Shown here: piece after piece, positions 1-5,848 of the stretch | Position numbering within the stretch: the first letter of the stretch is position 1 | How the letters are laid out: every line of letters begins with the position of its first letter | Assembly (NCBI GenBank): GCA_015711875.1 | Contig: JACVJG010000141.1 | Location: forward strand, 1 to 7,087 | Direction of reading: 5' to 3' | From: Candidatus Solincola jinzensis | Lineage (GTDB): Bacteria; Actinomycetota; Geothermincolia; Geothermincolales; RBG-13-55-18 | DNA: 7,087 nucleotides | Position numbers and translations under genes: made by a program | The notes under the pieces: model-generated | The model's input: the letters and a program-made list of their open reading frames with translations, nothing else | The model's database searches: none | What the model was told of the DNA's origin: nothing

Positions 1-181
1 TTATGATCTTGCGTTCGACGATCACCAGTCTTTGGGCCCCGTCGCGGCTGAGGATACGCCCCTGCTCCTCCCAGTGGTGATTCGACGACACCGAGAGGGG
101 GACACCGCATTCGCGGCACACGGAGAACACGGGGCTGTACCGTGAAAGCCCCTTGCCCCGCAACCATCTCCTTCTTATCAT
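1..181 (-). CDS. N-terminal fragment of an unrecognised CxxC protein (cut by left edge)
   Basis: An open frame on the minus strand starts at the ATG at 179-181 and runs off the left edge after 60 codons without a stop. The upstream frame is closed by a stop at 284-286, and no other ATG, GTG or TTG lies between. An AGGTGG sits about 10 nt upstream of the ATG. The visible protein begins with a basic stretch (RRRWLRGKG), then has a C22-R-E-C25 pair, a histidine pair at 35-36 and a stretch reading LSRDGAQRLVIVERK at residues 44-58. The CxxC followed by HH suggests a small metal-binding (zinc-ribbon-like) module, but only half a site is visible. I do not recognise the family. Composition and codon pattern look like a real protein. 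Most of the gene may lie outside the window. Confidence 0.6.
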   Translation of the reverse strand, partial: MIRRRWLRGKGLSRYSPVFSVCRECGVPLSVSSNHHWEEQGRILSRDGAQRLVIVERKII

Positions 182-632
182 GCCCTTGGATCCACCTGAC
201 CCAGGCTTCCTTTTATCCAGTTCGATCCTCCGCTTTCCGCCCCCAGGAAAGAAGGACTCCTCTCCCGAGATAGCAATACGCTTTCACGAGCTGGCGGTTC
301 CTCTACATCAAGGGAAAAACGCCTGCGATCGGGTTTCCTCTCTCCTTCCAATGCCATGAAAATATTATCATGGTTTATAGTCCAAGAAGCTACCCGTTTA
401 CGCCCTCCATATACACGGCGCTCATGCCGTTTCTCTGTTCAGGGGCTTCCATGACCAGGCATGACGGAAGAAGCGTGGCAATGGAATCGCGATCATGCCA
501 GTGTTGAAGGCCAACGCTGATAAAACATTGGGCAGCATTGGCGACAACAACCTTACCGAAAGAGAAGGCTACCGCGATTTTCCTGCAAACGGAGCGCTTG
601 CCTCCCATGAACGAGGGGCAACGCCTTAACGT
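182..632. other. Non-coding interval between the CxxC gene and the dehydrogenase operon
   Basis: About 450 bases with no gene I can support. It should hold the promoter and leader of the CxxC gene. An AT-rich patch at 358-380 is the most promoter-like stretch, but no well-spaced -35/-10 pair can be assigned. Between 264 and 333 short complementary arms could fold on the minus strand (CCCGA with TCGGG outside, GGCG with CGCC inside), which might be a leader structure. An 85-codon minus frame (390-647) and a short plus frame (465-629) were considered and rejected. Confidence 0.5.
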
Positions 633-656
633 AAAAGCGCCCCCCATGGGGCGCTT
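633..656 (-). terminator. Intrinsic terminator of the acyl-CoA dehydrogenase operon
   Basis: A perfect 9-bp stem (AAGCGCCCC at 635-643 with GGGGCGCTT at 648-656) has a 4-nt loop and, read on the minus strand, ends in a short T run (TTTT). It lies 21 nt after the stop of the 416-residue dehydrogenase, which fits the end of that operon. The T tract is short, so termination may be incomplete. Confidence 0.75.
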
Positions 657-677
657 ATGAGGCGTGAACCGCAGTCA

Positions 678-1928
678 TCATTTCAGCTGTTCGCGCGTGA
701 AACCAAGGATACGCCTGGCGGTGACCAGTAGCTGTATCTGCCCCGTGCCCTCGAATATGTCGTTGATCTTGGAGTCGCGCATCCATTTTTCCAGCAATAA
801 CTCGCGCGAATAACCTAAGGGCCCCATGATCTCTACCGCTTTCTGGGTTATGCGGGTCACCGCTGACCCCGCTTTGGCCTTGGCCATGGACGCCTGAAGG
901 TCGTTGCGAAGGCCGTTGTCCAGCATCCACAGGGCTCTCCAGGTCAACAGGCGAGCGGCCTTGAGGTCGGACTCCATCTGCATTATATCCCTTTCCAGCG
1001 AGGTCATGCGGTGGGGGTTGATGCCGTAGCGCAGTTCCACACCCTGTTCCGTGAGATACTCACGCAGGAAATCGAGGGCCGCCTGCCCCACCCCGATGGC
1101 CATGGCGGCCACCAACGGCCTAGTGGCGTCGAAGGTCGCCATCACCTTTTTGAAGCCCTCGGTCTTGGTCTTGTCCACCACCTCCGGGCTTCCCAGGATG
1201 TTCTCCTTGGGAATGCGGCAATCCATGAAGGATATGGAGACGGTGTCGGAGCAACGGATGCCCATCTTGTCCTCGATCTTGGTGATCTGCATACCGGGGG
1301 TGCCGTGTTCCACGATGAAGGGTTTGATGCCCGCGCGTCCCGCGCTGCGGTCGACGGTGGCCCACACCACCACGAAACCCTCCGAGTCCTCCAGGGCGCT
1401 TTTTCCAGAGGTCACAAAGATCTTCTCGCCATTGAGCACCCACTCATCACCGTCGAGGACAGCGGTGGTCTTTATATTTGCGGTATCTGATCCCGCCTCC
1501 GGTTCTGTAATGGCCATGGCGCCCCAGACCGGCTTGTCGCCCGCGAAACGAGCCAGGAATTTCTCCTTCTGTTCCGGAGTCCCGCTGGCCTGCACCGCGG
1601 CTCCTCCAAGCCCGGGCCCTGGAAAGGAGAGGGCGATGCCCGCGTCACCCCAGAATATCTCCTCCACGGTCACCGCGCCAGCGAGATTTGTTTCCTTGGG
1701 CTTCTTTTCCTTTGTTTCCTCCTCGCCCTTATCCTCTTTTTTCTCCGTCCCGAAAGCGCCGGCTATACCGCCGCCCATGACCTTCTGCACCATGTTCAGG
1801 AGGTCCCAGGGCTTCTCATGCTCCTGCTCGTCGTACTGGCGCGCTAGCGGCCTGACGGCGCTCTCCGCGAACATGTGGACCATGTTCTTGGTGGCCTTGA
1901 TGCGCGGGGAGAGTTCAAAGTCTATCAT
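678..1928 (-). CDS. Acyl-CoA dehydrogenase, predicted FAD-binding catalytic subunit of a heteromer
   Basis: A 416-residue flavoprotein of the acyl-CoA dehydrogenase family, which oxidises an acyl-CoA to the trans-2-enoyl-CoA and passes electrons to ETF. The first family signature is clear at 139-151 (AITEPEAGSD then TAN). The catalytic glutamate is E393 in IFEGTGQIQ, followed by the usual C-terminal helix. Residues that hold the subunit's own FAD are kept: T141, S147, T173, T395 and Q397. Residues normally lent to the neighbour's FAD are lost: the RxxFG motif of the C-terminal helical domain reads QGVEL at 295-299, and the usual QIxGG reads EIMGP at 366-370. A lysine/glutamate-rich stretch at 62-80 replaces the usual PEEYGG segment. 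Start: ATG with AGGAGG 6 nt upstream; that SD overlaps the stop of the preceding dehydrogenase, so translation is probably coupled. Substrate unknown; fatty, alicyclic or steroid-derived acyl-CoAs are all possible. Confidence 0.93.
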   Translation of the reverse strand: MIDFELSPRIKATKNMVHMFAESAVRPLARQYDEQEHEKPWDLLNMVQKVMGGGIAGAFGTEKKEDKGEEETKEKKPKETNLAGAVTVEEIFWGDAGIALSFPGPGLGGAAVQASGTPEQKEKFLARFAGDKPVWGAMAITEPEAGSDTANIKTTAVLDGDEWVLNGEKIFVTSGKSALEDSEGFVVVWATVDRSAGRAGIKPFIVEHGTPGMQITKIEDKMGIRCSDTVSISFMDCRIPKENILGSPEVVDKTKTEGFKKVMATFDATRPLVAAMAIGVGQAALDFLREYLTEQGVELRYGINPHRMTSLERDIMQMESDLKAARLLTWRALWMLDNGLRNDLQASMAKAKAGSAVTRITQKAVEIMGPLGYSRELLLEKWMRDSKINDIFEGTGQIQLLVTARRILGFTREQLK

Positions 1929-1934
1929 CTTCCA

Positions 1935-1940
1935 CCTCCT
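1935..1940 (-). promoter_or_regulatory. Shine-Dalgarno of the 416-residue dehydrogenase, overlapping the upstream stop
   Basis: AGGAGG lies 6 nt before the ATG at 1926-1928 and shares two bases with the TAG stop (1939-1941) of the upstream dehydrogenase. The arrangement suggests terminating ribosomes load directly on the second gene, keeping the two subunits in step. Confidence 0.85.
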
Positions 1941-3048
1941 ATACCATCACGAAGCCCTCGAAGGCGGCGAATCCGCGCGCATTGCGGAACCAGAGCTCGA
2001 CGGGGTTGTCCCTCACGTAGCCGTGCCCGCCCATGATCTGCACCCCGCGGTCACAGACCATCATGGCCATGTCGGCGGCGTAGTTCTTCGCCAACGCGGC
2101 CTCCTTCTCGAAGTCGATGTTGCGGTCACAACGCCACGCCGCCTCCCATGCCAGAAGCCTGGTGGCGTCGACCTCAATGGCCATCTCCGCGATCATGAAG
2201 GCGATGGCCTGACGTGATCCGATGGGCTCCCCGAAAGCTATCCTCTGGGTTGCGTAGTCGCGAGAATGCTCCAACGCCCTGCGGCTCATCCCCACCGCCA
2301 GAGCCGCCAACGCCAGCCGAGAGCGAGAGAGCAAACGGAGAAAATCACAACCAGCTTCTCCGCCCAGCCTTGCGGCAGCGGGCACGCGGCAGTCCTTGAA
2401 GGTCACCGGATACGTCGACAGAGCCTTGATCCCCATGTTCTTCTCGCGTTCCCCTATCTTCACACCCTTGGTCGATACGGGAACGATGAAGGCATCAACC
2501 CCCGAAAATCCCATCCCCGGCGCCGTAGCCGCGAAAACCAGCATGTTCTCTGACTCCTGCGCCAGGGGCACCAGGCATTTCTTGCCGTTGATGACGTACT
2601 CGTCTCCGTCGTTCACGGCAGTGGTGCGGAGAGCCGAGGGGCAGAAGTTGTAGTATGGCTCCACCAGGGCGCTCGATGCCGCTTTGAACTCCTCGCCGCA
2701 GAACGCGGGAAGGATCTGTTTTTTCTGCTCCTCGGTGCCCTGGTCGAGAACGGAGATGGCCAGCACCGATGGCGCCATGAGATGCAGGGCAATGGAGAGG
2801 TCGCCCCAGGCCAGCTCCTCCAGGGCGATCAGCCCGGTAACCGTGGAGAGCTCCTCGCCGAAACCCTCATACTCCTCTGGTATACACCCGCCGAGCAGAC
2901 CCAGTTCCCAACCCTTGGAGATCACCTCCTCGGGAATGGCGTTCTGCTCGTCGCACTCCCTCATGATCGGCTCCATCTGATCCGCCGCGAAGGAGTTGAC
3001 GGTCTCCTGGACCATCTTCTGTTCGTCGCTGAGTTCGAAGGAAACCAT
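1939..3048 (-). CDS. Acyl-CoA dehydrogenase-like partner subunit with a degraded own FAD site
   Basis: A 369-residue acyl-CoA dehydrogenase family protein. N-terminal helical domain with IPEEYEGFG (56-64), middle beta domain and C-terminal helical bundle are present. The RxxFG motif (R269, F272, G273), Q280 and QIMGG (337-341), which in this family contact the neighbouring subunit's FAD, are kept. Residues for its own FAD are changed: the usual TEPGAGSD reads VEPYYNFC (129-136), the WxT motif reads LVP (159-161), and the chain stops at FEGFVMV. A glutamate (E364) aligns with the catalytic base, but the T and Q after it are replaced and the last helix is missing. I infer a structural partner, not an independent enzyme. 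I chose the ATG at 3046-3048 because AAGGGG lies 8 nt upstream; a GTG 9 nt further up (3055-3057) overlaps that SD. It is the first gene of the pair, about 175 bp after the tetR stop. Confidence 0.92.
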   Translation of the reverse strand: MVSFELSDEQKMVQETVNSFAADQMEPIMRECDEQNAIPEEVISKGWELGLLGGCIPEEYEGFGEELSTVTGLIALEELAWGDLSIALHLMAPSVLAISVLDQGTEEQKKQILPAFCGEEFKAASSALVEPYYNFCPSALRTTAVNDGDEYVINGKKCLVPLAQESENMLVFAATAPGMGFSGVDAFIVPVSTKGVKIGEREKNMGIKALSTYPVTFKDCRVPAAARLGGEAGCDFLRLLSRSRLALAALAVGMSRRALEHSRDYATQRIAFGEPIGSRQAIAFMIAEMAIEVDATRLLAWEAAWRCDRNIDFEKEAALAKNYAADMAMMVCDRGVQIMGGHGYVRDNPVELWFRNARGFAAFEGFVMV

Positions 3049-3056
3049 AGACTTCA

Positions 3057-3062
3057 CCCCTT
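3057..3062 (-). promoter_or_regulatory. Shine-Dalgarno deciding the start of the 369-residue dehydrogenase
   Basis: AAGGGG with an 8-nt spacer to the ATG at 3046-3048. The same hexamer and spacing precede the CrtI-like gene, where a GTG also lies inside or beside the SD, so the downstream ATG is the better start in both. Confidence 0.7.
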
Positions 3063-3195
3063 GTCGTCTTCTCGATCACCCTGCTATGCGATGGGAACCG
3101 TTTCCTTTTCGGCTCTGCTACGTCCCTCCTTTCTAATCAAGGGCGCTAGTACGCCGTGCCTCCTCTTCAGCAATACAGAATATTGTCGCGGCTTT

Positions 3196-3222
3196 CGTTT
3201 CTCGGAAACGGCGCGTTGCGCC
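3196..3222 (-). other. Two abutting small hairpins after tetR
   Basis: Read on the minus strand, GGCGC-AAC-GCGCC (3210-3222) is followed at once by CGTTTC-CGA-GAAACG (3196-3210), sharing one base. They begin just past the tetR stop. There is no T run, so a classical terminator is doubtful. The second is a 15-bp inverted repeat with 6-bp arms and could equally be a protein-binding site upstream of the dehydrogenase operon. Confidence 0.3.
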
Positions 3223-3223
3223 T

Positions 3224-3889
3224 TCAAGAACTTCCCAGGGCGCTGCGAAGCGCCCTTCTCACGTCGCCCTCGTCAGGAATGAGCGCCCTTATATGGTATT
3301 CCACTATCATATCCGTCAACTTCTCCACATCTACTTCCTTGTCGCCCTGAAGATACTCCATGACCAGGTAAACAGTGGACCCCATGACTATGGAGGTGAC
3401 CATCTCTACATCACAGTCTCGCATCATGCCGCGTTCGTGCATCATGCGGAACTCCTCCACCAGCTTCTCGCGCGCGAAACGAGACAGCACCTCCACCCTC
3501 TCCGAGAAATCCTCGTCCCTTCCTAACGCCTCTCGGTACACGATGTCCGTGAGGTGAGGGTTTTCCTTATGATAATTGAAAACCCTCAACATGTTGTCTC
3601 TCCACGCCTGCAGCAACGCGCCACCCCTCCCGGAAGCTTCCCGCAGGTGAAGGTGGTTTTCCTCCAGTATCTCAGCGTACCCCTGGAAGAATTCCTCTAT
3701 CAGCTCCAGAAAGATATGGCGTTTTGATTCGAAGTACAGGTAGAAGGTGCCCCTCCCGACTTTCGCCATCTCCACGATATCGGATACCGAGGCCAAACGG
3801 TAACCCTTGCGGGCGAACACCTCCGCCGCCGCCTTAAGGATATGCTCGCGCCTCTCAACGGCGGCCATCCTTTTTTTTGGTACTGACAT
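3224..3889 (-). CDS. TetR/AcrR-family transcriptional regulator
   Basis: A 221-residue one-component repressor-type regulator. The N-terminal TetR DNA-binding domain spans about 11-60: helix 1 (RREHILKAAAEVFARKGY), then SVSDIVEMAKVGRGTFYLYFESK with the recognition helix near 44-52. The rest (about 65-205) is an all-helical ligand/dimer domain typical of the family; its ligand cannot be read from sequence. No SD precedes the ATG at 3887-3889, but a promoter places the transcription start at that codon, so the mRNA is probably leaderless. A palindrome over the start suggests autorepression. Downstream on the same strand lie the two dehydrogenase genes; TetR regulators beside acyl-CoA dehydrogenases often respond to acyl-CoA, so control of that pair is plausible but not shown. 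An A8 run covers codons 4-7. An 8-bp hairpin (3237-3256) sits within the last codons. Confidence 0.92.
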   Translation of the reverse strand: MSVPKKRMAAVERREHILKAAAEVFARKGYRLASVSDIVEMAKVGRGTFYLYFESKRHIFLELIEEFFQGYAEILEENHLHLREASGRGGALLQAWRDNMLRVFNYHKENPHLTDIVYREALGRDEDFSERVEVLSRFAREKLVEEFRMMHERGMMRDCDVEMVTSIVMGSTVYLVMEYLQGDKEVDVEKLTDMIVEYHIRALIPDEGDVRRALRSALGSS

Positions 3890-3893
3890 GTCA
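3884..3893. promoter_or_regulatory. Palindrome over the tetR start, candidate autoregulatory operator
   Basis: TGACATGTCA is a perfect 10-bp palindrome centred on the tetR start codon; widened to 3881-3896 it matches at 14 of 16 positions. It covers the predicted transcription start and touches the -10 box, where a bound TetR dimer would block initiation. I found no second copy upstream of the dehydrogenase pair or the CrtI-like gene. Confidence 0.5.
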
Positions 3894-3895
3894 TT

Positions 3896-3924
3896 ACAAT
3901 AATATCGCCCTTAGCATCTGTCAA
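3896..3924 (-). promoter_or_regulatory. Promoter of tetR giving a leaderless transcript
   Basis: A perfect -35 TTGACA (3919-3924) is separated by 17 nt from a -10 TATTGT (3896-3901; 4 of 6 consensus matches). Six bases then precede the ATG, so transcription would begin at about 3889, the A of the start codon. The lack of any SD before this ATG agrees with leaderless translation. Confidence 0.65.
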
Positions 3925-4047
3925 TCAAAAGCTCGAGCTTCATCCCGCTGGCGGGAAATGCGTCGTTCCCCAAAGAAGCCGCGCTGGCAACAAAGCCGTT
4001 GACGGCCAGTGGACATTTCAGACGGATATATCCTCAAAGCGAAGAAA

Positions 4048-4073
4048 GCCACGCCGCCGACTGGCGGCGTGGC
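4048..4073 (-). terminator. Intrinsic terminator of the CrtI-like gene
   Basis: A perfect 11-bp GC-rich stem (GCCACGCCGCC with GGCGGCGTGGC) with a 4-nt loop, read on the minus strand, is followed by TTTCTT. It lies 41 nt after the stop of the FAD oxidoreductase and insulates tetR from it. Confidence 0.8.
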
Positions 4074-4114
4074 CTCATAACGAGCATGCATCGGGTTTCT
4101 CTGTTCAGCTTTCT

Positions 4115-5662
4115 TCAGCCCAGCCGCTTAGGCCAGTCGTTGAGCAGCAGGCTCGCCACGGCCATGCCTGAAATCATGGCCCCCGGTACCCCCAGTCCGG
4201 GATTGGTGCTCTGGCCGGCCTGGTAGAGGCGGTCGATAAGACGGGAGCGGTAATTGGGTCGGAAGGGACCCATGTTCGGAAGGCTCATCTCGATACCGAA
4301 GAAGGCGCCTTCGGCCACGTTGAGCCTACGCTCCAACTCGGTGGGCGGAACAGAGTCCATCCACTCCACGCGCTCCCGCAAGCCGGGGAAACATCTTTCG
4401 TCCAGGTAATCAATGCACTCCCATGCCCATTCGTCGGCGATCTCGTCCCAATCGTCGTACTTCAACTTGTAGGGAGCGATATAGATGGTGTAGAGAACCT
4501 GCTTTCCGGGTGGAGCCATCTGCGGGTCGTCAAAGGTGTTGTCGATGACCAGATATACGCCATCCCTCGCACGGTACAACAACCCGCGGTCGTAGAAATC
4601 CGTCCAGATGTTGTCCACCCTCTCTCTTTTCTGGGCCACCAGGGACATATGCGCCTTCACGCTGTCCAGCCTCTCTGATAACCCGACATAGAACATGGGA
4701 GCAGGTATGGAGCACGGCTGCCTCCGCACAGTGCGCCTGACCCATCCTGGGAGGTCGGCGTCCCTCAGGAGGTTGAAGTAAGTGAAACGCGAGTGCGTGT
4801 TTGATATCACCGACCTCGCCGTCAGGACCTCACCGTCTGAAAGCCTTACTCCCTTCGCCTCTCTTCCCTGCAGCACTATGCTGTCCACCTCTGCCCGCAG
4901 GCGCAGCTCCGTGCCAAAATCCTGCGCGATGCGCGCCAGGGCTTTGGGAATGGAGATCATGCCGCCTTTGGGATAGTAATATCCCATGTGCCCCATATAG
5001 GTGATCATGGCGAAAAGCCCCATGCATCTGTGAGCGGGTAGGCCAGCATACAGATTTTCCCATCCGAAGATCAGCTGCACGTATGGGTCGGTAAAATAAC
5101 TCTTAACGAATTTTTCCAGGTTGTTCAGGCCCATCTTGAGGTTCACGGGGATAGCCGGGAAAAGTGCTTTGGTCTTCATGAGTTTCGCCAGGCCGGATAT
5201 CTTGGTGAGTTCTCTTATCTCCGGCATGGGGTTGGCGGTCATGGCGGTGAGGAGGTTCTGTATCTTGCTCATGTCCCGGCAATAGCGGTAGTAGCCGTCG
5301 ACGTCCTGGGGCGCCAACTGCCTTACCACTTTCGCCATCTCGTCCACGTCCCGGGGCAAGGCGATATCGCTGCCGTCCTCGAAATAGACCTGGTATACAG
5401 GGTCGATGAGATCCCACTGCAGGTAATCCTCCAGGCGCAGGTCCAAGAGCTCGAAGAGCTTGTAGTAGAACTCATGCCCGATCACGAAAACCGCACCCAC
5501 CTCCGGCTTAAAGCCGTTGACGTCGTAGTTGGAGCAGCACCCCCCAACGCGGTCGAGCCTTTCGAGCACCAGAACCTTCAGGCCTTCCTTGGAGAGCAGC
5601 GATGCCGCGGTAAGGCCCCCCATACCGGCCCCGATAACGATAACGTCGTAATCGTAACCCAT
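4115..5662 (-). CDS. Phytoene desaturase-like (CrtI/carotenoid isomerase family) NAD(P)/FAD-dependent oxidoreductase
   Basis: A 515-residue flavoprotein. An N-terminal dinucleotide-binding fold has GxGxxG (G11, G13, G16), an acidic residue ending the second strand (E34), and RVGGCCSNY (38-46), the usual R-x-G-G motif after it. The C-terminal motif AGQSTNPGLGVPGA (482-495) is the FAD-binding signature of the CrtI/CrtN/CrtISO family, and the length fits (about 490-520). These enzymes desaturate, saturate or isomerise polyene lipids. No carotenoid genes such as a phytoene synthase are in the window, so the substrate is open: carotenoid, other isoprenoid or retinol-saturase-like. I chose the ATG at 5660-5662 because AAGGGG (5671-5676) lies 8 nt upstream; two GTG codons sit between. 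That SD overlaps the stop of the small membrane protein gene, so the two are probably coupled. A strong terminator follows. Confidence 0.88.
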   Translation of the reverse strand: MGYDYDVIVIGAGMGGLTAASLLSKEGLKVLVLERLDRVGGCCSNYDVNGFKPEVGAVFVIGHEFYYKLFELLDLRLEDYLQWDLIDPVYQVYFEDGSDIALPRDVDEMAKVVRQLAPQDVDGYYRYCRDMSKIQNLLTAMTANPMPEIRELTKISGLAKLMKTKALFPAIPVNLKMGLNNLEKFVKSYFTDPYVQLIFGWENLYAGLPAHRCMGLFAMITYMGHMGYYYPKGGMISIPKALARIAQDFGTELRLRAEVDSIVLQGREAKGVRLSDGEVLTARSVISNTHSRFTYFNLLRDADLPGWVRRTVRRQPCSIPAPMFYVGLSERLDSVKAHMSLVAQKRERVDNIWTDFYDRGLLYRARDGVYLVIDNTFDDPQMAPPGKQVLYTIYIAPYKLKYDDWDEIADEWAWECIDYLDERCFPGLRERVEWMDSVPPTELERRLNVAEGAFFGIEMSLPNMGPFRPNYRSRLIDRLYQAGQSTNPGLGVPGAMISGMAVASLLLNDWPKRLG

Positions 5663-5670
5663 GTTCACCA

Positions 5671-5676
5671 CCCCTT
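5671..5676 (-). promoter_or_regulatory. Shine-Dalgarno of the CrtI-like gene, overlapping the upstream stop
   Basis: AAGGGG shares two bases with the TAA stop (5675-5677) of the 57-residue gene and has an 8-nt spacer to the ATG at 5660-5662. This fixes the oxidoreductase start and indicates coupling to the small gene. Confidence 0.7.
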
Positions 5677-5848
5677 AGATGAAGACCCTGAACGGCATCT
5701 CTCGCAGTTCGAAAAGGTTCTTCTTGATCCGCCGCTGCTGTTCCTCGTTCAGTCGCAGAGCCCACGCGGCACCCAACACCGCTCCCGTGATAAAAATGAG
5801 GATCGTCAGCGCAGCGGAGGGATGGGGGGAAAGACGGCGCTTTTTCAT
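5675..5848 (-). CDS. Small single-span membrane protein (57 residues) coupled to the CrtI-like gene
   Basis: I start this gene at the ATG at 5846-5848 because a full AGGAGG lies 6 nt upstream; the same frame is open for another 24 codons without a better-placed SD. The protein has a basic N-terminus (MKKRRLSPHP), one hydrophobic segment at about 11-31 (SAALTILIFITGAVLGAAWA), and a charged C-terminal part (RLNEEQQRRIKKNLFELRE) that should form an amphipathic helix, ending MPFRVFI. The N-terminal charge favours the N-terminus in the cytoplasm. There is no cleavage motif after the hydrophobic segment, so I read it as an anchor rather than a signal peptide. I do not recognise a family. Stop-SD overlap with the oxidoreductase suggests it works with that enzyme, perhaps as a membrane tether; that is inference. 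Confidence 0.65.
   Translation of the reverse strand: MKKRRLSPHPSAALTILIFITGAVLGAAWALRLNEEQQRRIKKNLFELREMPFRVFI

Noticed and set aside
465..629. Short plus-strand open frame (44 codons from the ATG at 495)
   Set aside because: The product looks somewhat protein-like, but the SD is weak (GGAA only), it would be the only plus-strand gene, and I recognise no family. It could be a gene remnant, which I cannot show.
390..647. 85-codon minus-strand open frame in the left non-coding interval
   Set aside because: Its start codon sits inside the terminator hairpin (633-656), there is no SD, and the product shows no recognisable domain.
1051..2217. 388-codon plus-strand open frame
   Set aside because: It lies antisense to both dehydrogenase genes, has a serine/proline-rich composition typical of reversed GC-rich coding sequence, and no domain.
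3049..3057. Upstream GTG start for the 369-residue dehydrogenase, adding three residues
   Set aside because: The GTG overlaps the AAGGGG that serves as SD for the ATG three codons later.
2782..3282. 166-codon plus-strand open frame across the dehydrogenase start and tetR end
   Set aside because: Antisense to real genes over much of its length, with no SD or recognisable domain.
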